A stretch of 33,392 bases of DNA from Thauera phenolivorans (GTDB taxonomy: Bacteria; Pseudomonadota; Gammaproteobacteria; Burkholderiales; Rhodocyclaceae), in contig NZ_MBFM01000001.1 of assembly GCF_001696715.1 (NCBI RefSeq), positions 701,383 to 734,774 on the forward strand, in the 5' to 3' direction. Positions 15,746-22,553 of the stretch are shown here, one piece after another. Below the pieces are notes generated by a model. That model did not search any database. It saw only the letters and a program-made list of their open reading frames with translations, and had not been told where the DNA came from. How positions within the stretch are numbered: the stretch's first letter is position 1; each line of letters opens with the position of its first letter. The position numbers and the translations under genes are program-made.

Positions 15746-16675
15746 TCAGCTCACGACCGTGAGGAAGGTCTCGTGCAGCTTGCGCTGCGGGTAGTCGAGC
15801 CCCTGACCGAAGTTGTCGAAGGTCCAGGTCATCGTTTCGTAGTCGGGATAAGGCAGGTGCCCGCCCATGAAGGTCTCGAAACGGTTGCCCGACGGATCCC
15901 AGGCGTAGATCGTGCAGCCACGGGTGACGCCGTGGCGGGTCGGACCAATGTCGACCGGCACCTGGTTCATCGACATGATGTCGCCGGCGCGCAGCACCTG
16001 GTCCCAGCTCTCCATCAGGAAGGAGCAGTGATGCAGCTTGCCCTTCTCCGGATACTCCGCGAACGCGATGTCATGCACCTTCTGGCCGCAGGACAGCCAG
16101 ATCGCGGCGTTGGCGTTGCCGTCGGGCGTGAGCACGCGCTCGACGAGGTAGAAGCCGAGCACCTCGGTGAAGATCTTCTGCACCTCGGCCACGTTCGGAC
16201 CATAGAGCAGCGCATGATCGAGCCGCACCGGGCCGATGCCGTGCTCGCGCTCCTTGCACCACGGCGCCGGATTGATCAGCGGGATGCCGTTGCCGACCTT
16301 CGATTTCTCGGCGTACAGCTCGATCAGATGCCCGGACGGCAGCTCGAACCGCACCCGCTCGCCGGTCTCCAGCATCTCGCCGGCCGGGATGCGCTCGGTG
16401 CTCAGGCCATAGGCCTGCAGATCGGCATCGAACTTGTCGAGCGTCGCCTTGTCGAGCACACGGAAGCCGAAGAAGTCGATCCCCGCGCTGTCCGCCTCGC
16501 GAATCACGTAGCTGTTGTGGTCGCGCTCGTCCCAGCACTTGAAGTACACCCGCCCCTGCGCATCGCGCCCGGTTTCCACCAGCCCGAGCACATCGCGGTA
16601 GAAGCGCGCGCTCTCGTCGAGATCCAGCACCCGCACCTGTGCATGCCCAGGTCTCAGAACACCAGTCATTGCCAT
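15746..16675 (-). CDS. dmpB: catechol 2,3-dioxygenase
   Basis: A 309-residue extradiol dioxygenase of the XylE/DmpB (I.2.A) type that opens catechol next to the hydroxyls to give 2-hydroxymuconic semialdehyde. Fe(II) ligands correspond to His154 (LDHALL), His216 (LHHCSF) and Glu267 (RFETFMG). Second-shell residues His201, His248 and Tyr257 are also in place. Two vicinal-oxygen-chelate domains are present. The ATG at 16675 has GAGGAG upstream. It is the first gene after the sigma54 promoter, ahead of dmpK. In the classical dmp operon dmpB instead follows dmpP and dmpQ. Confidence 0.96.
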   Translation of the reverse strand: MAMTGVLRPGHAQVRVLDLDESARFYRDVLGLVETGRDAQGRVYFKCWDERDHNSYVIREADSAGIDFFGFRVLDKATLDKFDADLQAYGLSTERIPAGEMLETGERVRFELPSGHLIELYAEKSKVGNGIPLINPAPWCKEREHGIGPVRLDHALLYGPNVAEVQKIFTEVLGFYLVERVLTPDGNANAAIWLSCGQKVHDIAFAEYPEKGKLHHCSFLMESWDQVLRAGDIMSMNQVPVDIGPTRHGVTRGCTIYAWDPSGNRFETFMGGHLPYPDYETMTWTFDNFGQGLDYPQRKLHETFLTVVS

Positions 16676-16772
16676 CTTTTCGTCTCCTCGGATGGGTTGT
16701 GCAATCGGCCGATTCCGGCCCTTTCTGGAAGCCTGCAATCAGCAAGGCTTATTCAAACTTCAGCATTACTAA

Positions 16773-16788
16773 TGCAGAGACCGTGCCA
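16773..16788 (-). promoter_or_regulatory. sigma54 (-24/-12) promoter of the upper operon
   Basis: On the minus strand TGGCAC (16788-16783), five bases, then CTGCA (16777-16773) match TGGCAC-N5-TTGCW with one mismatch. GG and GC are the required ten bases apart. Transcription would begin near 16762, about 87 bp before the dmpB start. The divergently encoded partner expected for this promoter type, a DmpR-like activator, lies immediately upstream on the same strand. An AT-rich stretch at 16800-16865 could bind IHF. Confidence 0.8.
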
Positions 16789-16958
16789 CAAAATCCAAGC
16801 GCCTGATTTATTTGTGTTTTATTGAAAAAATCGGTGACTGCAGGAAAATCGAGATTTACGTATTTGTACATCGCCCGTCTGCTGCCTTACAAAAGCGTCA
16901 CGGTGCGCCGCAACACCCCCGGCTCGGGCAGACGACCGCGCGATCCGCCCGGCCCATG
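16789..16958. other. intergenic region between the dmpR terminator and sigma54 promoter
   Basis: This stretch should contain the DmpR upstream activating sites, which in known Po/Pu promoters lie about 120-200 bp before the start of transcription. I do not find a clear copy of the TTGATC-type inverted repeat. The best imperfect dyad is around 16852-16873 (GATTTACG facing TGTACATC). The segment 16800-16865 is AT-rich against a GC-rich background. There is no gene. Confidence 0.4.
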
Positions 16959-16979
16959 AAAAAACCGCCCGAAGGCGGT
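16959..16979 (-). terminator. rho-independent terminator of dmpR
   Basis: On the minus strand ACCGCC (16979-16974), a TTCG tetraloop and GGCGGT (16969-16964) form a six-pair stem. A run of Ts follows directly (plus-strand As 16959-16964). It lies 64 bp after the dmpR stop and insulates the regulator from the sigma54 promoter downstream. Confidence 0.88.
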
Positions 16980-17043
16980 CGAGGTGGGGTTTGCGCAACG
17001 ACGCGCGGGCGCCTTCCATGCCGGAAGCCGCGGGACGGCGCGC

Positions 17044-18738
17044 TCAGTCGGGGGGGTCGCGGTCAGCCTGCTTCAGGCGATAGGCGAGCTGGCGGCGGGT
17101 GATCCCCAGCAGCTTCGCCGCGTGCGTCAGATTGCCCTGGGCGCGTTGAACCGCCAGCTCGAGCAGTTGCGTCTCGTGCGTCTGCAGGTCGAAGCCGTCG
17201 TGCAGCAGCGAGTCGTAGAGCTGCCTGCGCTCCGCCTCGCTCGCGTCGGCCACCATGCCCTTGCGATCGATCTCCACCCCTGCCTGGTGCGCCGGCAGCC
17301 CGCCCGCGAACAGGTGCTCGACCTCGATCTGTTCGCCGGGCGGCACGAGCAGCACGCCGCGCTCGATCAGGTTCTCGAGTTCGCGCACGTTGCCCGGCCA
17401 GGCCTGCGCCACCAGCGCCTGCATCGCGCGCTCGGTGATGCCGAGCACCTTCTTGTGATATATCGGCGCGTATTTGTTCACCAGCGCGGTCGCGAGCAGG
17501 GGAATGTCGCCCTTGCGCTCCCGCAGGGGCGGAATCGTGACCGGATAGGTGGCGAGCCGGTAGTAGAGGTCGGCGCGGAAGCTCCCGTCCGCGATCGCCT
17601 GCTGCAGATTGACGTTGGTGGCGGCGATCAGGCGCACGTTCACCTTGCGCGTCTGCTGGTCGCCGAGGCGCTCGATCTCCCCGGTCTGCAGGACGCGAAG
17701 GAGCTTCACCTGGGCGGAGGGCGATAGATCGCCGACCTCGTCGAGGAAGATCGTGCCGCCATTGGCGCGCTCGAAGCGCCCCGGCCGCGACTGCTGGGCG
17801 CCGGTGTAGGCGCCCTTCTGCACGCCGAACAGTTCGGATTCGATCAAGTCGTGCGGAATCGCCGCGCAGTTGATGGCGACGAAGGGCTGCTCGCGCCGGT
17901 CGCTGTGCTCATGCAGCCAGCGCGCGAACATCTCCTTGCCGACCCCGGTTTCGCCGAGCAGCAAGACGTTGATCGGACTGTTCGCCGCCTTGCTGGCGAG
18001 GTCGAAGGCCGCCCGAAAGCTGGGCGAGTCGCCAATCAGGTCGTCCGCCTCGTGGCGGGCGGCGAGCGAGGCCTTGAGCTGCCTGACGTCGTCCTGCAGG
18101 CGGCGCAGCGTGCATTCGACGTTGTCGGGCTTGAAATAGTCGAGATAGCCGTCGTCGAAATCCCACAGCTCGGCGGGCTTGCCCACGATGCGGCAGCGTG
18201 CCGCGCCGGCGCCGGCGCCGGCGCCGGCACACTCCACCTCGCGAAAGACCACGAAGCGCTTGAGAAAATAGCTGACGTAGCCCGAGGCGTAGCCGACGAG
18301 GCTCCAGCACACCGGATCCTCGCTGTGCCCAAAGGACTGCAGGTGGGACTCCACCTCCCAGGAATTTTCCCAGGCGACTTCACCGAAGAAGGTGCCGCGC
18401 TCCCAGTCGATCTTGGCGTCGAGGATCGTCGCCTTGACGAGGCCCTCGAAGGCGTGCAGTTCGGGGCCGATCCGGAACGCATCGTAGGGATCGCATTCGC
18501 CGGCCAGCTTTGACGCAAGATCCGCGTCCTGCGTGCCGGACGCGAAGCCCATCCGCAGCAACAGGCCGCGGGCCCGCTTCACCCCCAGCGTATCGAACAG
18601 CTCCCGGCGCAGGGCGCCGAACGCCTGCGCGTGGAACATCAGCATCCGGCTCTCGCCGAGCCAGATGTGCCCGCTCTCGAGATTGAAGCGAAGCCTCGAA
18701 CGCAGGTTGAATTGCTCGATCAGTCTTTGCTGCGTCAT
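17044..18738 (-). CDS. dmpR: DmpR/XylR-type sigma54-dependent phenol-responsive activator
   Basis: A 564-residue NtrC-family activator. The N-terminal XylR_N/V4R sensor spans about 1-210. A linker near 211-230 and a AAA+ domain follow, with Walker A GETGVGKE (262-269), sigma54-contact loop GAYTGA (309-314, with Tyr for the usual Phe), Walker B GGTIFLDEVGD (327-337) and the arginine-finger region. A Fis-type HTH ends the protein. Matched to MopR, His95 and Trp123 correspond to the phenol-contacting residues, and Cys144, Glu167, Cys170 and Cys182 to the zinc ligands. The last two Cys are 12 apart here against 8 in MopR, because of an Ala-Gly repeat (171-178). The start at 18738 gives the DmpR length. 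It should activate 16773-16788. Confidence 0.94.
   Translation of the reverse strand: MTQQRLIEQFNLRSRLRFNLESGHIWLGESRMLMFHAQAFGALRRELFDTLGVKRARGLLLRMGFASGTQDADLASKLAGECDPYDAFRIGPELHAFEGLVKATILDAKIDWERGTFFGEVAWENSWEVESHLQSFGHSEDPVCWSLVGYASGYVSYFLKRFVVFREVECAGAGAGAGAARCRIVGKPAELWDFDDGYLDYFKPDNVECTLRRLQDDVRQLKASLAARHEADDLIGDSPSFRAAFDLASKAANSPINVLLLGETGVGKEMFARWLHEHSDRREQPFVAINCAAIPHDLIESELFGVQKGAYTGAQQSRPGRFERANGGTIFLDEVGDLSPSAQVKLLRVLQTGEIERLGDQQTRKVNVRLIAATNVNLQQAIADGSFRADLYYRLATYPVTIPPLRERKGDIPLLATALVNKYAPIYHKKVLGITERAMQALVAQAWPGNVRELENLIERGVLLVPPGEQIEVEHLFAGGLPAHQAGVEIDRKGMVADASEAERRQLYDSLLHDGFDLQTHETQLLELAVQRAQGNLTHAAKLLGITRRQLAYRLKQADRDPPD
18205..18228. repeat. (GCCGGC)4 hexanucleotide tandem repeat inside the dmpR sensor domain
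   Basis: Four perfect copies of GCCGGC lie head to tail and encode (Ala-Gly)4 at residues 171-178 of the regulator. The repeat sits between two predicted zinc-ligand cysteines. Gain or loss of one unit keeps the reading frame and changes the loop by two residues. Confidence 0.9.
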
Positions 18739-18806
18739 GCCTGCATGTCTCCACCCGGGCTTGGCGCCGCCGGCACTTTCCAGGCCGAGCGGCGCCAGGT
18801 GCACTG

Positions 18807-18812
18807 ATTATC
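18807..18812 (-). promoter_or_regulatory. possible -10 element for dmpR
   Basis: GATAAT on the minus strand (18812-18807) lies about 70 bp before the dmpR start, in the gap after the outer-membrane protein gene. No good -35 hexamer is found 16-18 bp upstream, so the assignment is weak. Confidence 0.3.
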
Positions 18813-18920
18813 CCCTTTCAGCCGAGGCGACGTCGCGCGTGCGGACGCATGCAAGCGCACGCCTCGGCGCGGTCGCCAGCCCACGCGCGGCGGGTCACCA
18901 CCGCGCACCACCGAAGGCGG

Positions 18921-19850
18921 TCAGAGCGACAGGACCAGTTTCAACCAGACCTTGTCGCCGCCGAATCGGTTCTCGGCTTCGACCTCGCGGTGCCATTCGC
19001 CGGTGAAATGGACCCCGTCCTTGGTCCGGTAGGTCACGCTCGGCCCGATCGCGAAGACGTCGCCCTTGCGACCGGCGGACCACAGCCCCGGCCGGGCCGG
19101 GATGGTGCGACCGTCGATCTCGTCGTTGGTCACCTGCTTCAGGTAGTAGCCCGACAGCCCGAATCCCCAGGGGCCGACATGCTTGCCCACCAGGTAATCC
19201 ATGTGGAATTCGTCGCCGGACTGGTAGTCCATCTTCGGCGCGCCCGGCGCGGGACGGAAATCCGTGTTCTCGGACTTGATGTTGTACATGAACTTGGCGG
19301 ACGCCTCCCAGCCGGTGTCCGACAGGTAGGTCACGCCGACTAGCGGCACCATGCTCCAGTAGTTGGCGCCGATGCTGCGTCGCGCATCGTTCGAGTCGTA
19401 CCTGCCGGTCGGCAGATTGAAGTCGATGCCGGCGACCCAATGCCAGTTCTTGCTGTGCCAGGCCAGGGCGAAGGGGTTGATGGTGATGTCCCCCACGCCC
19501 GCGACGCGCTTGTCGCCGCCGCCCAGGTCGGTGCGCTGATGCACCAGCGGCACGATCACATGCCAAGCCCAGTTGCCGCCCAGGATCCGGCGCTCCGACA
19601 CGTGCAGATAGCGCAATGCATCGAACCACGCACGCGCCGAGGTGCCCGCCACCGTGTCGCCGTTGCCGTCCTTCAATTCGGCATCGTAGTAGCCGAAGTA
19701 GTTCAGGAAATAGCCGCCCGGCGGCGGCAACGCCCCCGAGTACCAGGTATCGGCGCCGTTCGGATACTGGTCCGCGCCTTCCTTGGCCTGGGCATTGCCC
19801 ACGAGTGCGCACGCCAGTGCGAGCGCGGTCAGCGAAATACGTCCGTTCAT
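18921..19850 (-). CDS. outer-membrane protein of the phenol meta-pathway family
   Basis: A 309-residue protein of the SphA-like transporter family named after MetA-pathway phenol degradation genes (Phenol_MetA_deg). A Sec signal peptide is evident at residues 1-22, ending ...NAQA before KEGADQYP. The mature part alternates in a beta-barrel manner and ends in KLVLSL, close to the usual C-terminal outer-membrane strand. Such proteins are thought to admit hydrophobic aromatics, but the direct evidence in the family is limited. The start at 19850 has GGAGGGG upstream; the codon at 19892 does not. It is divergent from lysR with a 187 bp gap holding a LysR box. Confidence 0.88.
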   Translation of the reverse strand: MNGRISLTALALACALVGNAQAKEGADQYPNGADTWYSGALPPPGGYFLNYFGYYDAELKDGNGDTVAGTSARAWFDALRYLHVSERRILGGNWAWHVIVPLVHQRTDLGGGDKRVAGVGDITINPFALAWHSKNWHWVAGIDFNLPTGRYDSNDARRSIGANYWSMVPLVGVTYLSDTGWEASAKFMYNIKSENTDFRPAPGAPKMDYQSGDEFHMDYLVGKHVGPWGFGLSGYYLKQVTNDEIDGRTIPARPGLWSAGRKGDVFAIGPSVTYRTKDGVHFTGEWHREVEAENRFGGDKVWLKLVLSL

Positions 19851-19926
19851 GATCCCCTCCTCTCCATCGCCGGATCGTTGTCTTCGATTCACGGCAGTTC
19901 CGGCACCGCTGCGATGGCGAGGAAAT

Positions 19927-19944
19927 TAAGTCTTGCGGGACTTA
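19927..19944. promoter_or_regulatory. inverted repeat TAAGTC-N6-GACTTA in the porin/lysR gap
   Basis: Perfect six-base arms (19927-19932 and 19939-19944) with six bases between them lie 77 bp upstream of the outer-membrane protein start. It could be an operator for that gene or a hairpin in its leader. No known regulator site is matched. Confidence 0.35.
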
Positions 19945-19973
19945 CCGTCCAATACCGATAATTTTCCCGCTTG

Positions 19974-19988
19974 ATACCTCCAGAGTAT
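19974..19988. promoter_or_regulatory. LysR-type operator ATAC-N7-GTAT beside lysR
   Basis: A perfect ATAC-N7-GTAT dyad lies 49 bp before the lysR start. A half-match (ATAC-N7-TTTT, 19952-19966) is 22 bp away, two helical turns. The position fits autorepression of lysR and possible activation of the divergent outer-membrane protein gene, as for other BenM/CatM-type regulators. The same perfect dyad lies upstream of dmpC at 9107-9121. Confidence 0.65.
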
Positions 19989-20037
19989 CGAAAGAGGCAC
20001 TGCATCCCGCTTCCGACCCACACAGGGAACGCCCGCG

Positions 20038-20943
20038 ATGGACCTTCGACATCTCCGTTATTTCATCGCCGTGGCCGAGGAAGGCAACCTCGGTCGCGCC
20101 GCGCTCCGGCTGCACATCTCACAGCCGCCGCTCACCCGCCAGATCCAGCAGCTCGAGGACGAGCTCGGCGTATGTCTCTTCCGGCGCACGCCCAAGGGCA
20201 TGGAGCTGACCCAAGCCGGCGAACTCTTCCTCGAAGAAGCCCGCAACATCCGCGCAGTGGTGGAACAGGCGACCGAGCGCACCCAGCGCGCCGGTCAGGG
20301 CAAGCTCGGGCGGCTCGACGTCGCGATCTTCGGATCTGCGATCCTGGACGCGATCCCCAAGCTGCTGCTCTCGTTCAGGAACACCCACCCCGAGGTCAAA
20401 GTGGTGCTCCACACGATGACCAAGGCCGAGCAGCTCGACGCCCTGCGCCAGCGGCGGATCACCGTGGGCTTCAATCGCATGCTCGGCCCGATGGCCGAGA
20501 TCGGCACCGAGCTGGTCACCACCGAGTCCCTGCTGCTGGCGGTGCACGAACGCGATCCGCTATCCGCGCTTCCCGCCATTCCATTCCGCGCCCTGGCGGA
20601 CAATCCGGTGGTGCTCTTCCCCACCGGCGCCCGCCCCAACTTCGTCGACAAGGTCATGGCGCTGTGCCACGAGCGCGGTTTCGAGCCGCTCGTCTCGCAG
20701 GAGGTCGGCGACGCGGTGACCGGCGTCGCCCTCGTGGCCAGCGGCTTCGGTGTCTGTCTGGTGCCCGAATCGGCGACCACGTTGCAGATCCCGGGCGTGC
20801 TCTACCGCCCGTTCGTCGACGCTCCGTCGCAGGCGTTCGTCGACCTGAGCTGCGTCTTCCGCGTTGACGACCAGTCGCCGATCCTGCGCGCTTTCCTCGA
20901 CACGGTGCGGGCGTTCCGGGAGCGCCAGAGCGCCCGCCCGTAG
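20038..20943 (+). CDS. LysR-family regulator, BenM/CatM-like
   Basis: A 301-residue LysR-type transcriptional regulator. The N-terminal winged HTH covers residues 1-60 ([22 protein letters not shown], then [18 protein letters not shown]), with the Gln-Pro-Pro-Leu-x-Arg stretch typical of the aromatic-responsive CatR/BenM/CatM branch. The effector domain ends in a BenM-like segment ([17 protein letters not shown], then [17 protein letters not shown]). Characterised relatives sense cis,cis-muconate or benzoate. Here no ortho-cleavage gene is nearby, so the inducer may instead be a meta-pathway compound. The ATG at 20038 follows GGGAACGCCCGCG. A terminator follows at 20949-20994. Confidence 0.9.
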   Translation: MDLRHLRYFIAVAEEGNLGRAALRLHISQPPLTRQIQQLEDELGVCLFRRTPKGMELTQAGELFLEEARNIRAVVEQATERTQRAGQGKLGRLDVAIFGSAILDAIPKLLLSFRNTHPEVKVVLHTMTKAEQLDALRQRRITVGFNRMLGPMAEIGTELVTTESLLLAVHERDPLSALPAIPFRALADNPVVLFPTGARPNFVDKVMALCHERGFEPLVSQEVGDAVTGVALVASGFGVCLVPESATTLQIPGVLYRPFVDAPSQAFVDLSCVFRVDDQSPILRAFLDTVRAFRERQSARP

Positions 20944-20948
20944 CCGCA

Positions 20949-20994
20949 GGCAGGCCTGCGCGCCGCGACTGCCGGCGGGCAGGCCTGCCCTTTT
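20949..20994 (+). terminator. terminator of lysR
   Basis: GGCAGGCCTGC (20949-20959) pairs perfectly with GCAGGCCTGCC (20979-20989) across a 19-base loop, followed by CTTTT. Each arm is itself nearly palindromic. It lies directly after the lysR stop. Confidence 0.75.
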
Positions 20995-21077
20995 CACCGC
21001 ACCGAAAGAAATAGCTATCTTTCTCCGGGGACTTCCCCCATACTCCGCCGCAGCGATATTCAAGTCGTGTCGTTTGT

Positions 21078-21108
21078 TTGATGGTTTATCCGATTTGTCG
21101 GTTTTAAT
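21078..21108 (+). promoter_or_regulatory. probable sigma70 promoter and leader of the cold-shock gene
   Basis: TTGATG (21078-21083) and TTTTAAT (21102-21108), 18-19 bp apart, resemble -35 and -10 elements in an unusually AT-rich patch. They would give a leader of about 70 nt before the ATG at 21185, with a GCCCC/GGGGC hairpin at 21141-21156 just ahead of AGGAG. Structured leaders are common in csp genes. Confidence 0.45.
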
Positions 21109-21184
21109 CCCCCAAGTCATACCTCGCCGTCTTGAAACTCGCCCCATTCAGGGGGCTTTCCCCAATTCTCAGGAGATTCAAGAC

Positions 21185-21391
21185 ATGGCAACAGGTACCG
21201 TCAAGTGGTTCAACGATTCGAAGGGCTTTGGTTTCATCACGCCGGAAGCCGGTGGTGAGGACCTCTTCGCCCACTTCTCCGCCATTCAGGGCCAGGGTTT
21301 CAAGACCCTCGCGGAAGGCCAGCGCGTCAGCTTCGACGTGACCACCGGCCCGAAGGGCCTGCAGGCGTCGAACATCCGCGCTGCCGACTGA
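21185..21391 (+). CDS. cold-shock domain protein (CspA family)
   Basis: A 68-residue single-domain OB-fold protein that binds single-stranded nucleic acid. RNP1 is KGFGFI and RNP2 is DLFAHFS (the usual form is VFVHFS). The start [17 protein letters not shown] is typical, and AGGAG precedes it. Length is normal. It is monocistronic, with a structured leader upstream and a strong terminator downstream at 21444-21477. Which of several expected paralogues it is cannot be told from this window. Confidence 0.96.
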   Translation: MATGTVKWFNDSKGFGFITPEAGGEDLFAHFSAIQGQGFKTLAEGQRVSFDVTTGPKGLQASNIRAAD

Positions 21392-21404
21392 ACTGTGTTG
21401 CGGC

Positions 21405-21423
21405 CCCGCGCTTGAAGCGCGGG
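21405..21423 (+). terminator. first hairpin after the cold-shock gene
   Basis: CCCGCGCT and AGCGCGGG form an eight-pair stem with a three-base loop 14 bp after the stop codon. No T-run follows directly, so it is probably an accessory to the strong terminator at 21444-21477 or a 3' end stabiliser. Confidence 0.5.
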
Positions 21424-21443
21424 CCGTCTTCACGGATCGACTC

Positions 21444-21477
21444 AAGGCCCGACAAGTGTCGGGCCTTTTGTTTTTTT
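21444..21477 (+). terminator. rho-independent terminator of the cold-shock gene
   Basis: AAGGCCCGAC (21444-21453) and GTCGGGCCTT (21458-21467) form a perfect ten-pair stem around AAGT. They are followed by TTTTGTTTTTTT. It is the clearest intrinsic terminator in the window. Confidence 0.95.
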
Positions 21478-21496
21478 CAGGCACGGGAGAAGTCGC

Positions 21497-22216
21497 TTGC
21501 TCGGTTATGAGGTCAAGTTCCAGACCGTCGGCGTCGCCGGCGGCGCCGAGTTGAAGATAAGATCGCTGCTCGATCTCCTTCAATTCCACGACCCGCTGGG
21601 CGAAGCCGAGGCGGCGGGGATTTCCTCGGCGACCTGGCCGCTCTTCGGCCAGCTCTGGCCTTCGGCACAGAAGCTCGCCGGGCTGATGCAGACCCTCGAT
21701 CTGCGCGGGCGGCGAATCCTCGAGACCGGCTGCGGCCTCGGCCTGGCCAGCCTGGTCATCCACCGACGCGGCGGCGATTCGACGGCAAGCGATTGCCATC
21801 CCCTGGCCGAAACCTTCCTGCAGGCCAACCTGGCGCTCAATGACTTGCCGCCGCTGAAGTACGGCACCGGCATCTGGGGCAGAGCCAATCCCGGGCTCGG
21901 CGAATTCGACCTGATCATCGCCAGCGACGTGCTCTACGAGCGCAGCCACCCGGAACAGCTGTCCGAATTCATTCAGGCTCACGCCGCCCCCGCGGCCGAG
22001 GTCCTGATCATCGATCCACGGCGCGGTAACCGCAGCGCGTTCAATCGCCTCATGGGCGAACTCGGTTTCGGCCTGACCGAAACCCTGATCGAAACGCCGC
22101 TGGAAGACGGCACGCCTTACCGCGGCCGCCTGTTGCGCTATCTCAGGGGCTCGCCCCACGCGACCATCCCCATCGAACAAGGAGTTTTCAATGTCCCAGC
22201 TCATCCAACGAACTGA
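21497..22216 (+). CDS. class I SAM-dependent methyltransferase, protein-lysine methyltransferase-like
   Basis: A 239-residue seven-strand methyltransferase. Motif I is ILETGCGLGLASL (residues 74-86), Asp99 follows strand 2, and FDLIIASDVLYE (137-148) resembles the DxxY-type motif of METTL21/ETFB lysine methyltransferases. The target is unknown. The start is a TTG at 21497 preceded by GGGAGAAGTCGC; no in-frame ATG occurs early, and an upstream start is blocked by the cold-shock terminator. Its 3' end overlaps the next gene by 26 bp, implying translational coupling. Confidence 0.8.
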   Translation: MLGYEVKFQTVGVAGGAELKIRSLLDLLQFHDPLGEAEAAGISSATWPLFGQLWPSAQKLAGLMQTLDLRGRRILETGCGLGLASLVIHRRGGDSTASDCHPLAETFLQANLALNDLPPLKYGTGIWGRANPGLGEFDLIIASDVLYERSHPEQLSEFIQAHAAPAAEVLIIDPRRGNRSAFNRLMGELGFGLTETLIETPLEDGTPYRGRLLRYLRGSPHATIPIEQGVFNVPAHPTN

Positions 22217-22553
22217 ACTCAAGACCTTCTACTACACGCCGGTCCATTGCCCGTTCTGCGGCGTACGCGTCATGGGCGCCGACCCGCAGGACGAGACCCG
22301 CATCACCGCCTGTCCGCACACGCTGTTCATCGCCCACGACACGGCGTTCGAGTATCGCTCCGCGCGCCTGGACAAGAACCTCGAATTCGACGGCCTGTCG
22401 GAACGCGAGATCGAGGCGAAGTGGCACGAGGACGAGCACGGCATCGACGGCCTCACCGACAAGGTCAGCCTGGCCGATGCGATCAAGGTCGCCGCCTACG
22501 CCCCCGCTCCCTCGGCGTATGGCTCCTACTACGGCTTTGCGCCGGTCGAATAG
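22191..22553 (+). CDS. conserved hypothetical protein with a CPFCG zinc-like motif
   Basis: A 120-residue protein that I do not recognise. VHCPFCGVRV near residue 20 and TACPHTLFIAHD near residue 40 together could form a small Cys3His zinc site. The rest is acidic and mixed in charge, with a Ser/Tyr/Ala-rich tail (APAPSAYGSYYGF). There is no signal peptide or membrane segment. The ATG at 22191 has AAGGAG upstream. It overlaps the methyltransferase gene at its 5' end (26 bp) and the convergent VTC-fusion gene at its 3' end (25 bp). Coupling to the methyltransferase suggests that it could be its partner or substrate, which is a guess. Confidence 0.7.
   Translation: MSQLIQRTELKTFYYTPVHCPFCGVRVMGADPQDETRITACPHTLFIAHDTAFEYRSARLDKNLEFDGLSEREIEAKWHEDEHGIDGLTDKVSLADAIKVAAYAPAPSAYGSYYGFAPVE

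Noticed and set aside
12972-15794. Plus-strand 940-codon open frame across the phenol hydroxylase genes
   Set aside because: It is antisense to dmpN, dmpM, dmpL and dmpK, which have strong family matches. Its translation is rich in Arg, His and Gly with no domain, as expected for a mirror frame in GC-rich DNA.
18886-18935. ACCGCC/GGTGGT stem at the end of the outer-membrane protein gene
   Set aside because: Needs G-T pairs and has no T-run; resemblance to the dmpR terminator is only partial.
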